Shown here: positions 42,542 through 52,006 of the stretch, one piece after another
How positions within the stretch are numbered: the stretch's first letter is position 1
Layout of the letters: every line of letters starts with the position of its first letter
From: Arcobacter roscoffensis
GTDB taxonomy: Bacteria > Campylobacterota > Campylobacteria > Campylobacterales > Arcobacteraceae
Reading direction: 5' to 3'
Assembly: GCF_024267655.1 (NCBI RefSeq)
Contig: NZ_CP100595.1
Coordinates: 62,001-126,000, forward strand
DNA: 64,000 nucleotides
Translations under genes and position numbers: made by a program
Notes under the pieces: generated by a model
The model's input: only the letters and a program-made list of their open reading frames with translations
Told to the model about the DNA's origin: nothing
Databases searched by the model: none

Positions 42542-43204
42542 ATGAAAATATTACTTTTAGAAGATGATTTATTGTTAAATGAGATTATCGAAGAGCATTT
42601 AGAAGAAAAAGCTTATGATGTTGATTGTGTTTATGATGGAAATGAGGCTTTAGATTATATTTATGAAAGAAACTATGATATATTTTTATTTGATGTTAAT
42701 GTACCTTCTTTAAATGGTTTTGATCTATTAAAACAAATAAGACAAAGAGGAATAAACACAGCAACTATTTTTATTACTTCTGCAAATTTACTTGAAGATG
42801 TTGAAGAGGGCTTTCGTTCAGGTTGTGATGACTATATAAAAAAGCCTTTTGAGTTAAAAGAATTAGATTTACGAATAGAAAATATTTGTAGATTACATAA
42901 TATCTCTCCCATAAAACTTATCAAAATAGATGAAACAACTAACTTAGATGCGAATAATTTAGAGGTTTTAAAAGAAAATAATAGCTATCATATTACACAA
43001 AAAGAGTGTGATGTTCTTTTATATCTAATAAAAAGAAAAAATGTAGCTGTGAGTGTTGATGAGTTAAGTATGAATGTTTGGGCATATGAAGATACTCCAA
43101 GCGCATCAACTATTAGAACTTATATTAAAAATTTAAGAAAAGTCTTAAATGAAAATATAATATCAAATATTAGAGGAGTGGGTTATAGATTTAACAGTAA
43201 ATGA
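42542..43204 (+). CDS. OmpR-family response regulator of the efflux locus
   Basis: Response regulator of 220 residues with phospho-Asp51 in FLFDVNVPSLNG, the YIKKPF lysine and a C-terminal winged helix ending NIRGVGYRFNSK. It opens a plus-strand run: kinase, YtkA/FixH-like protein, CusCBA-type efflux, YceI and a RiPP cassette. Because of this context I infer a CusR-like role in metal-responsive control. Its stop overlaps the expected kinase ATG (ATGA at 43201-43204). The four OmpR regulators in the window share the MKILLLED start and belong to one lineage-specific group. Confidence 0.92.
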   Translation: MKILLLEDDLLLNEIIEEHLEEKAYDVDCVYDGNEALDYIYERNYDIFLFDVNVPSLNGFDLLKQIRQRGINTATIFITSANLLEDVEEGFRSGCDDYIKKPFELKELDLRIENICRLHNISPIKLIKIDETTNLDANNLEVLKENNSYHITQKECDVLLYLIKRKNVAVSVDELSMNVWAYEDTPSASTIRTYIKNLRKVLNENIISNIRGVGYRFNSK

Positions 43205-44333
43205 AAAAAGTACTTATTATAAATTTGTTGGACTTTTTTTAGGCTCTTCTTTAATTCTAATTTTATTTTTAGCATTTTTTTATTTTCAAAATGAACAAAG
43301 ACTTTATTATGATTTAACAAAATCAAAAATGCAAAATAATTTATCAAAACTCTCATCAAATATCATTTTATCTCATATGTCAAATACTAAGTTTGATACT
43401 AGTAATTTATTAAAAAATCAAGATTACAAAATAGCTTTTTATGATTATAATAAAAAAAAGAGTTTTGGAAACCTAGATAGAGCAATTGATTTAGATAAAA
43501 AAGTTATTGAAATGAACAATAGTCTAATCTTAGTTGATGATTCAACTTTAGGTCATTTAGGAATTTTTTATCTGGCAATAGAGGATAACTCTTATCATAA
43601 AAAAATCTATGATTTAAAAATAGATATCTTACTATTTTTTTGTTTAGTCTATTTATTTATAGCAATTATAGGATTTTATCTAGCAAAGTTATTTTTAAAA
43701 CCTATAAAAGAAGAGAGAATTAAACTAAATAATTTCATCAAAGATACAACACATGAGTTAAATACTCCAATCAGTGCTATTATGATGTCAACTGAAAGCC
43801 CAAATCTAAATGAAAAGAAGATAGAACGTATAAGACTTAGTGCCCAAAGAGTCTCTGAAATATATAAAGATTTAACATATATTTTTTTACAAGATAAAAG
43901 TAAAAATAGAAATATCCAAAGTCATAATTTAAAAACACTAATTGAAGATCAGTTAGAGTATTTTATTCCACTTGCTAATAAAAAACGAGTTGAAATTGTA
44001 TGTAATATAGAAAATTATGCTTATGATATCGATAAAGATGATTTTATTAGAGTTATTAACAACCTTGTCTCAAATGCTTTAAAATACAATAAGGTGAATG
44101 GGAAAATATACCTAAGTTTAAAGGACAATATCTTAAAAGTAGAGGATACAGGTATAGGAATAAAAAAAGAGAAATTAGATGATATCTTCAAAAGATATTA
44201 TAGAGCCACAAACGAACAAGGTGGTTTTGGTCTAGGCTTAAATATAGTAAATGATATTTGCAAGGAATATAATATCAAAATTGATGTATCTTCAATATAT
44301 CAAAAATCTACAACTTTTCAACTAAAGTTTTAA
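43201..44333 (+). CDS. Sensor histidine kinase, start disrupted by A-run
   Basis: Membrane histidine kinase with TM1 (KFVGLFLGSSLILILFLAFFYF), a short periplasmic part, TM2 near LLFFCLVYLFIAIIGFYLAKLF, H-box HELNTPISA and G-box GGFGLGLNIV. The first in-frame ATG (43329) would remove TM1. The ATG expected at 43201 overlaps the regulator stop, but with six A after it the frame closes after 13 codons (MKKVLIINLLDFF). One more A would give MKKSTYYKFVGLFLGSS and a normal kinase of about 378 residues. Another option is AUA at 43185, seven bases after GAGGAG, which needs no frameshift. Pseudogene, phase variation and read error all remain open. Confidence 0.8.
43204..43209 (+). other. A6 run at the kinase start (frameshift site)
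   Basis: Six A residues directly follow the ATG at 43201. Seven would join that ATG to the kinase frame. A homopolymer directly after a start codon is a classic slippage or phase-variation site, and also a common sequencing-error site. Confidence 0.6.
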
Positions 44334-44394
44334 CTCCACACAAACTCCATACAAAAAAGATAAGATTCCTAAAATCAAAAAATAGGAGTCTTAA

Positions 44395-44778
44395 ATGAAG
44401 TCAATTTTCAAAGTAATTGTAGCAATGTTATTTACAGTTGGTATCTTAAATGCCGAACCTGTTTCTCAAACAGGTGAAAAGGGTGGATATACGATAAAGC
44501 TATCATCTGAAAAATCTTTAGTAGTTGGTGAAAATGATATTTTTGTTGAATTATCAAAAGATGGGCAAGTAGTAACAAATGCAAAAGTTAAATCAAAGTT
44601 CTTTATGCCAGAAATGCCAGGTATGCCATATATGGAGTACAAAGATAAAGCAAAACTTGTAAATGGTAAATATAAAATGATGATTAATTTCTCAATGGGT
44701 GGAACTTGGCAGTATCAACTTAAGTTTAAAACTAAAGAAGGGAAAGTTCATACTGTAAGAGGAAGCGTGAACTTATAA
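44395..44778 (+). CDS. Periplasmic YtkA/FixH-like Met-rich protein
   Basis: Exported protein of 127 residues with a Sec signal peptide ending GILNA (residue 20). The body is an immunoglobulin-like YtkA/FixH-type domain: GYTIKLSSEKSLVVGENDIFVEL, then FMPEMPGMPYMEY with five Met in a short loop, and GGTWQYQLKF. The Met cluster suits Cu(I) or Ag(I) binding. It starts 61 bases after the kinase and its stop overlaps the tolC-like start by one base. In related loci such a gene precedes a CusCBA system and is thought to act as a metallochaperone; here this is inferred from context. Confidence 0.8.
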   Translation: MKSIFKVIVAMLFTVGILNAEPVSQTGEKGGYTIKLSSEKSLVVGENDIFVELSKDGQVVTNAKVKSKFFMPEMPGMPYMEYKDKAKLVNGKYKMMINFSMGGTWQYQLKFKTKEGKVHTVRGSVNL

Positions 44779-45971
44779 TGAAAAAGCTAGCTTTAACTTT
44801 AACTCTATGTACCTCTTTTAGTTTTGCTGTATCAATTGATGAGATTGTGTCAAATAGTTTGCAAAATAGTAGTGATTTAAGAAGTTTAAATCAAGCCATT
44901 AAAGTTGCAAACGAGAATATCAAACTTACTTCAAAGTGGAGTGACCCAATACTTAGTTTTGGATTTAATGATATTCATTTTGATGAACCATTTAAAAGAG
45001 ATAAAGAAGCAATGCAAGCAACTTTTATTGGTCTATCACAAGTTATTCCAACAAATGGAAAGTTAGAAATAAAAGAAAAAATTGCTTTAAAAGATATGCA
45101 AATAAAAACACTTGTATTAGAAGATAAAAAGTTAAAGTTAAAAGCTAAAATCTATGAATTAGCTTACTCAATAGTGGTTTTAGAAAATAAACTAAAACTA
45201 CTAAATGAGTATGAAAAAAATATTAAAATATTAGAAGACTTATCTAAATCTCTTTATGAGTTTGGGAAGTCTACACAAAATGAAATACTTGATACAAAAG
45301 TTTTGTTTTTAAATGTACAAATTCAAAAACAAAAACTAAAAAATTTAATTGATAATTTATATTTAAAGTTAGAGCAAATATCTTATATGAATATAGATGA
45401 AATTTCTCAAAAAAGAATAGAAATAGAAAAACTAGTTTTAAATATGAATGTAAAAGAACATCCTTTCATAAAACAAGAGTATGTAAAATCAAAAAGATAT
45501 ATGTATCTTTCAAAACTTGAAAAAGCAAATGAAGTACCAGATATAAAAGTAAATGTAGCTTATTTTAATAGAGATAACAAGTTTGAAGATTATGCAAATA
45601 TTTCTGTGAATATTCCCTTAACCATAAATAATACACAAAGTGTAAAATCTTTAAAAGCAAAGTTTGAATCAAATAAAGTATCTTCAAAACTTGATGATAC
45701 AAAAAGAGTTTTACACACTGAACTTAAAACATATATAAATAGTGCAAATAGTGCATTAGTAAACTATGAACTTATAAAAAATCAAATTATACCCCTTAAG
45801 CAAAAGATTCAGAAGAGTCTTGAAAACTACAATAGTTTTTCAAGTGTAAAACCTCAATCTTTAATCAAAAACCTAAATGAGCTAATCTCTTTTGAGATAA
45901 AAGCCCTTGATGAGAAGTTTGAATACTTTTCAAACTATTCAAAAACAAAATATTATACATTAGAGGATTAG
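44778..45971 (+). CDS. cusC: TolC/CusC-type outer-membrane efflux protein
   Basis: Outer-membrane efflux protein of 397 residues. A signal peptide ends TSFSFA (residue 17). The rest is the repeated long-helix pattern of the OEP family (SLNQAIKVANENIKLTSKWSDPILSF, LYEFGKSTQNEILDTKVLFLNVQIQ). It is the outer channel of the tripartite pump with the next two genes, joined by three- and nine-base gaps. It is short for a TolC protein (usually 420-480), but both halves are visible. Confidence 0.87.
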   Translation: MKKLALTLTLCTSFSFAVSIDEIVSNSLQNSSDLRSLNQAIKVANENIKLTSKWSDPILSFGFNDIHFDEPFKRDKEAMQATFIGLSQVIPTNGKLEIKEKIALKDMQIKTLVLEDKKLKLKAKIYELAYSIVVLENKLKLLNEYEKNIKILEDLSKSLYEFGKSTQNEILDTKVLFLNVQIQKQKLKNLIDNLYLKLEQISYMNIDEISQKRIEIEKLVLNMNVKEHPFIKQEYVKSKRYMYLSKLEKANEVPDIKVNVAYFNRDNKFEDYANISVNIPLTINNTQSVKSLKAKFESNKVSSKLDDTKRVLHTELKTYINSANSALVNYELIKNQIIPLKQKIQKSLENYNSFSSVKPQSLIKNLNELISFEIKALDEKFEYFSNYSKTKYYTLED

Positions 45972-45974
45972 TAA

Positions 45975-46994
45975 ATGAAAAAATATTATTTTAAAAGTGC
46001 AGTTTTTTTATCAATATTTATTTTTACAAGTTTAAATGCAAAGATTATAGAAGTAGAGCAGCTTTTTAATAGAAAAACAGTAAAAGTAAAACAAGAAGAG
46101 CTTTCAATAACAAAAAGTTTTTATGGAAAGATGGCAATTGATGAGTCAAAAGTAGTTGATGTGGTTACTAGATTTGATGGATTTGTCACTAATTTAAAGG
46201 CTAATAAAACTTTTATGAAAGTAAATAAAAATGAAGAGCTTTTTCAAGTTTATTCAGATGAAATTTACTCAACTCAAAAAGAGTTGCAAATTGCAAAGAG
46301 AGTTAATAAAGCACTTTATTTAAGTACTTTAGAAAAACTAAAAGCTTTAGATATAAATAAAAAAGAGTTAGAAAAAATCAAAAGAAATAAACTCTCATAT
46401 AATGGTGTAAAAGTGTACTCACCTATAAATGCAATAGTTTTACAAAAAAATATAAACCACAAAGGTGCCATCAAAAAAGGTAACCTTTTATTGCAACTTG
46501 CAAATATCGAAAAACTTTGGTTTATTGCAAATATTTACCAAAAAGATTTGAACTTTTTAAAAGATGAGATGAAAGCTTTAGTTTATGTAGATGGAATATC
46601 TAATCCTATTAAAACAAAACTTGATTATGTTTATCCAACTGTAGATGAAAAAGATAAAAGTGTAGATGTAAGGTTTGTAGTTGATAACAAAGATTTAAAA
46701 CTTTATCCAAATATGTTTGGAAACATTAAACTAAAATCCATACAAAAAACAATGCTTACTCTTCCTAAAACAGCAGTTTTATCAAAAGGAAGTGAATATT
46801 ATGTATTTAAACCTATTTCTAAAAAAGAGTTTGAGCCTGTGAAGATTGAAGCAAAGAGATTGTCTTCTTATAAGTATGAAATACTTGATGGATTAGAAGA
46901 GGGTGATGAAGTTATAAATAATGCTTTATTCTTATTAGATTCTGATGCGGTTACAAATGCACTTTATGACTCTGATACAGATGATGATTGGTAG
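45975..46994 (+). CDS. cusB: RND efflux periplasmic adaptor (CusB-like)
   Basis: Membrane fusion protein of 339 residues. A signal peptide ends SLNA. It has a lipoyl-like half motif around VTRFDGFVTNLKANKTFMKV and VYSPINAIVLQKNINHKGAIKKG, a helical hairpin (TQKELQIAKRVNKALYLSTLEK), and a beta-barrel with LWFIANIYQKDLNFLK. It links the CusC-like channel to the CusA-like pump. CusB proteins usually carry an N-terminal Met-rich metal site; here only scattered Met are seen (MKV, MAID), so metal capture may fall to the preceding Met-rich protein. Confidence 0.9.
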   Translation: MKKYYFKSAVFLSIFIFTSLNAKIIEVEQLFNRKTVKVKQEELSITKSFYGKMAIDESKVVDVVTRFDGFVTNLKANKTFMKVNKNEELFQVYSDEIYSTQKELQIAKRVNKALYLSTLEKLKALDINKKELEKIKRNKLSYNGVKVYSPINAIVLQKNINHKGAIKKGNLLLQLANIEKLWFIANIYQKDLNFLKDEMKALVYVDGISNPIKTKLDYVYPTVDEKDKSVDVRFVVDNKDLKLYPNMFGNIKLKSIQKTMLTLPKTAVLSKGSEYYVFKPISKKEFEPVKIEAKRLSSYKYEILDGLEEGDEVINNALFLLDSDAVTNALYDSDTDDDW

Positions 46995-47003
46995 GAATAT
47001 ATT

Positions 47004-50000
47004 ATGGTTGAAAGTATAATCTCATATAGTATTAGAAATAAATTTTTAATTCTATTTTCAGTAATAGTTTTAAGTTTTGCTTCTTTTTGGGCAGTAAAAA
47101 ATACTTCTCTTGATGCAATTCCTGATTTATCACCACCTCAGGTTATTGTACAAGTTAAATGGCCAGGGCAAAGTCCTAAAACAATAGAAGAGCAAGTATC
47201 ATATCCTTTGATTTCAAATCTTATGAGTTTACCTGATATTGAAACAGTAAGAGCCATGAGTTCTTTTCAAAATGCTTTGATTTATATCATTTTTAAAGAT
47301 GGCACTGATTTATATGACTCAAGAAATAGAATTTTAGAGCAATTATCACAGCTTCAAGGAACATTTCCTGATGGTGTAAATGTTGCTATTGGACCAGATG
47401 CTACAGGAGTTGGTTGGGCTTATGAGTATGCTTTAAAATCAGATACAAAATCTCTTGATGAGTTAAGAACTTTACAAGATTACTATTATAAATATGCACT
47501 TTTAGGAGTTGATGGAGTAAGTGAAGTTGCTTCAATTGGTGGGTTTATAAAAAACTATGAGATAACACTAAATCAAGATAAATTAGTGCAGTATGATTTA
47601 AGTATAGATGAAATAAAAAAAGCTCTAACTTCAAACAATGATGAACAAGGTGGAAGAATAGTATTAGAAAATGGTTTTGAACATATGATTCAAGCTAAAG
47701 GCTATTTACAAAGTGTTGTTGATATTGAAAATATTACAATTAAAACTTTTAATAGTACACCTTTAAAAATAAAAGATATAGCTGATGTAAATATTACTTC
47801 AACAAACAGAAGAGGTATGGCTGATTTAAATGGAGAAGGTGATACAGTTGGTGGAATAGTTGTTGTAAGATATGGTGAAAACCCTTATGCTGTAATCAAA
47901 GACGTAAAGAAAAAGCTAGAAACTTTAAAAGTAGAGGGAGTTGAAGTAGTTGAGACTTATGATAGAACATCACTAATTGATAAGGCTATTGATACTTTAA
48001 AAAATACTCTTATTGAAGAGTCTATTATAGTTATTATTGTTAGTGCCTTATTTTTATTTCACTTTAGAAGTGCTTTGATTATTATCATTACTTTACCTAT
48101 TACTGTTTTAATTACCTTTTTACTGATGAAACTATTTGGAATGGGCTCAAATATTATGAGTTTAGGTGGTATTGCTATTGCCATTGGAGCAATGGTAGAT
48201 GCAACTATAGTTATGGTTGAAAATGCCCATAAGTATCTTCAAGGAAAAGAGAATATCTCTAATAAAGAGCGAGTAGAGATTATCATAAAATCAGCAAAAC
48301 AAGTAGGGCGTCCAATCTTTTTTGCACTTATTTTGGTTGTGGTATCTTTTTTACCTATATTTGCTTTAACAGGACAAGAAGGAAGACTATTTACTCCTCT
48401 TGCCTTTACTAAAACTTTTGCCATGATAGCAGGAGCTATTTTATCTATTACTTTAGTACCTATTTTAATGGTATTTTTAATAAAAGGAAAAATATTAAGT
48501 GAGAATAAAAATATCTTAAATAGATTTTTCACACTTTTATATTCGCCAATGTTAAAAGCTTCTCTAAAACTAAGATACTTAATAGTATTAGGCTTTATAG
48601 GAACCATCATAGCTGCATATCCAGTTTATAAAAAACAAAACTGGGAATTTATGCCTATGATGAACGAACAAACTTTTATGTATATGCCTGTAACTCCTTA
48701 TGGAATAGGTGTTGATCTTGCAAGAGAGCTTACAAATAAAACAGATAAGATTATCAAGTCTTTCCCTGAGGTAGATACCGTATTTGGTAAAGCAGGGCGA
48801 GCAGATACAGCTACTGACCCAGCACCACTTGCAATGATTGAAACGATTATTACTTTTAAGCCTGAAAATGAATGGCGTGAGGGAATGACATATAAAAAGC
48901 TTATGCAAGAAATGGATGATAAGTTAAGAGTAGCAGGGCTTATAAACTCTTGGACATATCCTATTAGAGGAAGAATTGATATGCTTTTAACAGGTATTAG
49001 AACTCCTCTTGGAATTAAACTTTATGGAAGTGGCCATGAACAACTAGAAACAACAGCTGGATTAATAGAGCAAAAACTAAAAGAGTTTGATAAAACTTTA
49101 TCTGTATCAACTGATAAAATAAATTCGGGATATTATTTAAATATAGAGGTAAAAGAAGAGCTTTTATCAAGATATGGAATTAGTAAAAATGATATTTTAT
49201 CAACTATTAGTTTAGGAGTTGCAGGAAGTAAAATCTCAACTTTTATTGATGGTTTAGAGAGATACCCAATAAGTCTAAGATATGAAACAGCTCAAAGAGA
49301 AGATATTACAGCTTTAAAAAACTTACAAGTTAAAACAAAGCTAGGTTTTCAGCCTTTAGAAATGTTTGCAGAACTTTACTATGAAGAAGGGCCATCTGTT
49401 ATAAAATCTGAGAAGGCTTTAAATGTAAACTTTATTTACATCACACCAAAAAATGGTATTTCATCTAAACAGTACAAAGATGAAGCTGTAAAACTTCTTG
49501 AAGATATTAAACTTCCAGAAGGCTACTATTTTGAGTGGGCAGGGCAGAGTGAATATCTTGAGTCAGCAATGCAAAGACTTGCATATATCATTCCTTTAAC
49601 ATTTGTGCTTATCTTCATTTTGATATATTTTGCACTAAGAAATATCACTTATACAGTAATAATCTTTTTTACATTGCCATTTGCATTAACAGGTGGGATA
49701 TTCTATTTAGATTATCTAAACTTTAATATCTCTATTGCTGTAATAGTTGGTTTTTTAGCTCTTTTAGGAGTTGCTGCTGAAACTTCTATTGTGATGCTTG
49801 TTTATTTACATGAAGCCATGAATGAGCTAGTTAAAAAACAAGTAAAGTTTACAAAAGAGCATATATTCAATGGTATATATAAAGGTGCTGTTTTAAGACT
49901 AAGACCTAAACTTATGACACTATTTGCTATTTTGGGTGGACTAATTCCTATTATGTATATAGATGGAGTAGGAAGTGAAGTTATGCAAAGAATTGCAGCA

Positions 50001-50120
50001 CCTATGATTGGAGGTATGATTAGTTCAGCTTTATTAACGCTTATCATTATTCCGGCAATATTTTATATATATGCAATATACAAGGGTGATAAGTTAAAAG
50101 ATATTACAGTTAGTCACTAA
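47004..50120 (+). CDS. cusA: Heavy-metal RND efflux pump (CusA/CzcA-like)
   Basis: Inner-membrane proton-driven pump of 1038 residues, HME subfamily. N-terminal helix and SLDAIPDLSPPQVIVQVKWPGQ are typical of CusA/CzcA. The proton-relay helix is LGGIAIAIGAMVDATIVMVENAHK, with the acidic residues of the HME branch. The repeated second half has ALLGVAAETSIVMLVYLHEAMNE. Many Met in the periplasmic domain (FMPMMNEQTFMYMPVTPYG) fit a monovalent copper or silver substrate. It ends the cusCBA set; a hairpin follows in the gap before yceI. Confidence 0.93.
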   Translation: MVESIISYSIRNKFLILFSVIVLSFASFWAVKNTSLDAIPDLSPPQVIVQVKWPGQSPKTIEEQVSYPLISNLMSLPDIETVRAMSSFQNALIYIIFKDGTDLYDSRNRILEQLSQLQGTFPDGVNVAIGPDATGVGWAYEYALKSDTKSLDELRTLQDYYYKYALLGVDGVSEVASIGGFIKNYEITLNQDKLVQYDLSIDEIKKALTSNNDEQGGRIVLENGFEHMIQAKGYLQSVVDIENITIKTFNSTPLKIKDIADVNITSTNRRGMADLNGEGDTVGGIVVVRYGENPYAVIKDVKKKLETLKVEGVEVVETYDRTSLIDKAIDTLKNTLIEESIIVIIVSALFLFHFRSALIIIITLPITVLITFLLMKLFGMGSNIMSLGGIAIAIGAMVDATIVMVENAHKYLQGKENISNKERVEIIIKSAKQVGRPIFFALILVVVSFLPIFALTGQEGRLFTPLAFTKTFAMIAGAILSITLVPILMVFLIKGKILSENKNILNRFFTLLYSPMLKASLKLRYLIVLGFIGTIIAAYPVYKKQNWEFMPMMNEQTFMYMPVTPYGIGVDLARELTNKTDKIIKSFPEVDTVFGKAGRADTATDPAPLAMIETIITFKPENEWREGMTYKKLMQEMDDKLRVAGLINSWTYPIRGRIDMLLTGIRTPLGIKLYGSGHEQLETTAGLIEQKLKEFDKTLSVSTDKINSGYYLNIEVKEELLSRYGISKNDILSTISLGVAGSKISTFIDGLERYPISLRYETAQREDITALKNLQVKTKLGFQPLEMFAELYYEEGPSVIKSEKALNVNFIYITPKNGISSKQYKDEAVKLLEDIKLPEGYYFEWAGQSEYLESAMQRLAYIIPLTFVLIFILIYFALRNITYTVIIFFTLPFALTGGIFYLDYLNFNISIAVIVGFLALLGVAAETSIVMLVYLHEAMNELVKKQVKFTKEHIFNGIYKGAVLRLRPKLMTLFAILGGLIPIMYIDGVGSEVMQRIAAPMIGGMISSALLTLIIIPAIFYIYAIYKGDKLKDITVSH

Positions 50121-50140
50121 AGTTATAAATTTAGTGACTA
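50111..50140 (+). terminator. Hairpin between cusA and yceI
   Basis: Perfect 11-base inverted repeat TAGTCACTAAA/TTTAGTGACTA with an eight-base loop, overlapping the cusA stop. No T-run follows, so it may be a partial terminator or an mRNA-stabilising hairpin. A TATAAAAT box at 50166-50173 could give yceI and the RiPP genes a separate promoter. Confidence 0.55.
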
Positions 50141-50215
50141 CTTAACATTAACTACACAAAAAACATATAAAATTCTTTTATCAAAACAAATAAGGGTTAA
50201 ATAAAAGGAGACAAA

Positions 50216-50794
50216 ATGGGATTTTTTAGTAAGCTTTTAGGTACAGCAGTATTAACAGCAGGTGTAGCATTTGCAACACCATATAACTTAGATGGCTCAC
50301 ATACAAATGTAGGTTTTTCAGTAAAACACCTGATGATTACAAATGTAAAGGGTGATTTTAAGAAATATGATGCAAAAATTGATTTTGATAATAAAACAAA
50401 AAGTTTCAATACTTTTGAAGCAAATATAAATACAGCTTCAATTGATACAGGTATTGAAAAAAGAGATAATCACTTAAAAAGTGGAGATTTCTTCTTATCT
50501 GAAAAATTTCCTAAAATGACTTTTGTGATGAAATCATATAAAGCAAATGGTGATGAAGGAAAAATGCAAGGTGATTTAACTATCAGAGGTATTACAAAGC
50601 CAGTTACATTAGAAGTTGAAGATTTAGCAACAGTTAAGGACTTCAAAGGAAATAATAGAGTTGGGTTTACTTTAAAAGGTAAAATCAATAGAATGGACTA
50701 TGACTTAAAATGGAACAAAGCTTTAGAGTTTGGTGGTGTTGCAGTTAGTGAAACTGTTAAGATTATCGTAGATGTTCAAGCAATTGAAAAATAA
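50216..50794 (+). CDS. yceI: YceI-family periplasmic protein
   Basis: Exported lipocalin-like protein of 192 residues. A signal peptide ends GVAFA (residue 19). The YceI pattern is complete: YNLDGSHTNVGFSVKHLMITNVKG, FNTFEANINTASIDTG, RDNHLKSGDFFLSEKFPKMTF, GDLTIRGITKPVTLEV and GVAVSETVKIIVDVQAI. YceI proteins bind polyisoprenoid or similar lipids in a barrel. The gene has AAAGGAG upstream and lies 33 bases before the RiPP precursor gene, tying it to the metal-stress region. Confidence 0.94.
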   Translation: MGFFSKLLGTAVLTAGVAFATPYNLDGSHTNVGFSVKHLMITNVKGDFKKYDAKIDFDNKTKSFNTFEANINTASIDTGIEKRDNHLKSGDFFLSEKFPKMTFVMKSYKANGDEGKMQGDLTIRGITKPVTLEVEDLATVKDFKGNNRVGFTLKGKINRMDYDLKWNKALEFGGVAVSETVKIIVDVQAIEK

Positions 50795-50827
50795 ATAAAA
50801 ATTTAAATTAAACAAAAGGAAGAAAAA

Positions 50828-51166
50828 ATGAGTAAGAAAATGAAATTAGCAGGAATTATGCTAGGAGCGGCACTTTCAACATCTGCTGCGTTTGCAGGAA
50901 GTGGATCTTGTGGAGCTGGAAAATGTGGTGGTGAAACTAAGAAAATGGAAAAGAAAGGTGCTTGCGGTGCTGGTAAGTGCGGTGGTGAAGCTAAAAAAGA
51001 TATGAAAAAAGGTGCTTGTGGAGCTGGAAAATGTGGTGGTGACATGAAAAGCGACATGAAGAAAGATATGAAAAAAGGTGCTTGTGGTGCTGGTAAGTGT
51101 GGTGCTGACAAGAAAAAAGTAGAGAAAAAAGCAACTGGTGCTTGTGGCGCTGGTAAGTGTGGATGA
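50828..51166 (+). CDS. hvfA: Cys-rich RiPP precursor (HvfA/bufferin-like)
   Basis: Exported precursor peptide of 112 residues. A Sec signal peptide ends TSAAFA (residue 23). The rest is a Lys/Gly-rich chain with five CGAGKCG blocks at residues 28-34, 46-52, 64-70, 86-92 and 106-112, ten Cys in all, separated by Lys-rich spacers (KKDMKKGA and similar). It is followed 18 bases later by the MNIO oxidase gene and then its DUF2063 partner, the arrangement of HvfA/bufferin-type RiPPs. In those, Cys in a GKCG context are oxidised to heterocycles that bind copper. Here the residue before GKCG is Ala, not the Glu I recall for HvfA. Confidence 0.9.
   Translation: MSKKMKLAGIMLGAALSTSAAFAGSGSCGAGKCGGETKKMEKKGACGAGKCGGEAKKDMKKGACGAGKCGGDMKSDMKKDMKKGACGAGKCGADKKKVEKKATGACGAGKCG
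50909..51163 (+). repeat. Five CGAGKCG-encoding repeats in the precursor gene
   Basis: Five degenerate copies of about 21 bases encoding CGAGKCG, spaced 54-66 bases apart. Codon choices differ between copies (ggagctggaaaatgt versus ggtgctggtaagtgt), so the protein sequence is kept by selection rather than by very recent DNA duplication. Confidence 0.88.
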
Positions 51167-51184
51167 AACGGAGAAGATGATTAG

Positions 51185-52006
51185 ATGATAAATTTAAAAG
51201 GCTGTGGCTTAGGACTTCGAAGCGATTTTCTGCTTGATTTAAAAGATACAAAGTTTAGACCAGATTTTTGGGAGGTGACTCCTGAAAACTGGATGCATAT
51301 GCCAAAACTTTTTGAAAAAGCTTTTGAGGAAGCAGTTTTTGAAAGACCAACTATAGCCCATGGTTTATCTCTATCAATTGGATCTGTTGACAAACTTAAT
51401 AAAAAGTTTGTCAAACAGATCAAAACTTTTTTAGATAGATATAATATTGAATACTATTCTGAACATCTAAGTTTTTCATCACTGGATAACAGACAGTCTT
51501 ACGAATTATTACCTGTTCCTATGACTAAAAAAATGATTGAAGTTATAAGTGATAGAGTTAAAGAGGTTGAGGATATTATTCAAAGAAATTTGATACTTGA
51601 AAATGCTACTTATTATTTAGTGCCTTATAGTGAAATGGCAGAAGTTGACTTTATAAATGAAGTTATGGAAAAATCAGGTGCTAAAATGCTTCTTGATGTA
51701 AACAATGTATTTGTAAACTCAGTAAATCATGGCTTTAAAGCAAGAAAGTTTATTGACCAAATAGATAAAAGTAAAGTTGCTTACATGCACATGGCAGGGC
51801 ATTATTTTGATGAAGAAGCAAATATGAAGATAGACTCACATGGAATGCCAATAGACAAGGGTGTATGGAAGCTTTTAGATTATACTTTAAAGCAAGTAGA
51901 TGCTCCTGTTATGATTGAAAGGGACAATAATATTCCTCCTTTAGAAGAGTTGATAAGTGAATATAAACAAATGAGAAAAATTTGTAAAGAAGTTAGAAAT
52001 GGCTAA
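51185..52006 (+). CDS. hvfB: DUF692 multinuclear iron oxidase (MNIO), HvfB/BufB-like
   Basis: Multinuclear non-heme iron oxidative enzyme of 273 residues, TIM-barrel DUF692 family, which modifies Cys in a partner RiPP precursor. Candidate metal ligands in the expected order are His59 (IAHGLSLSIG), Glu93/His94 (SEHLSF), Glu139/Asn140 (LENATYY), Asp171/Asn174 (LLDVNN), His182, His202/His206 (HMAGH), Asp217/His219 (DSHG) and Glu245 (MIERDNN). All are present, so it should be active. It overlaps the DUF2063 gene by eight bases. Substrate is inferred to be the CGAGKCG protein just upstream. Confidence 0.93.
   Translation: MINLKGCGLGLRSDFLLDLKDTKFRPDFWEVTPENWMHMPKLFEKAFEEAVFERPTIAHGLSLSIGSVDKLNKKFVKQIKTFLDRYNIEYYSEHLSFSSLDNRQSYELLPVPMTKKMIEVISDRVKEVEDIIQRNLILENATYYLVPYSEMAEVDFINEVMEKSGAKMLLDVNNVFVNSVNHGFKARKFIDQIDKSKVAYMHMAGHYFDEEANMKIDSHGMPIDKGVWKLLDYTLKQVDAPVMIERDNNIPPLEELISEYKQMRKICKEVRNG

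Noticed and set aside
50909-51163. Regular repeats that could suggest a CRISPR or minisatellite
   Set aside because: The repeats are degenerate at DNA level, in frame and keep the protein motif; there are no unique spacers of constant length.
50803-51251. Pro/Ala- and His/Leu-rich minus-strand frames across the RiPP precursor gene
   Set aside because: They are antisense shadows of the repeated CGAGKCG codons and have no ribosome site.
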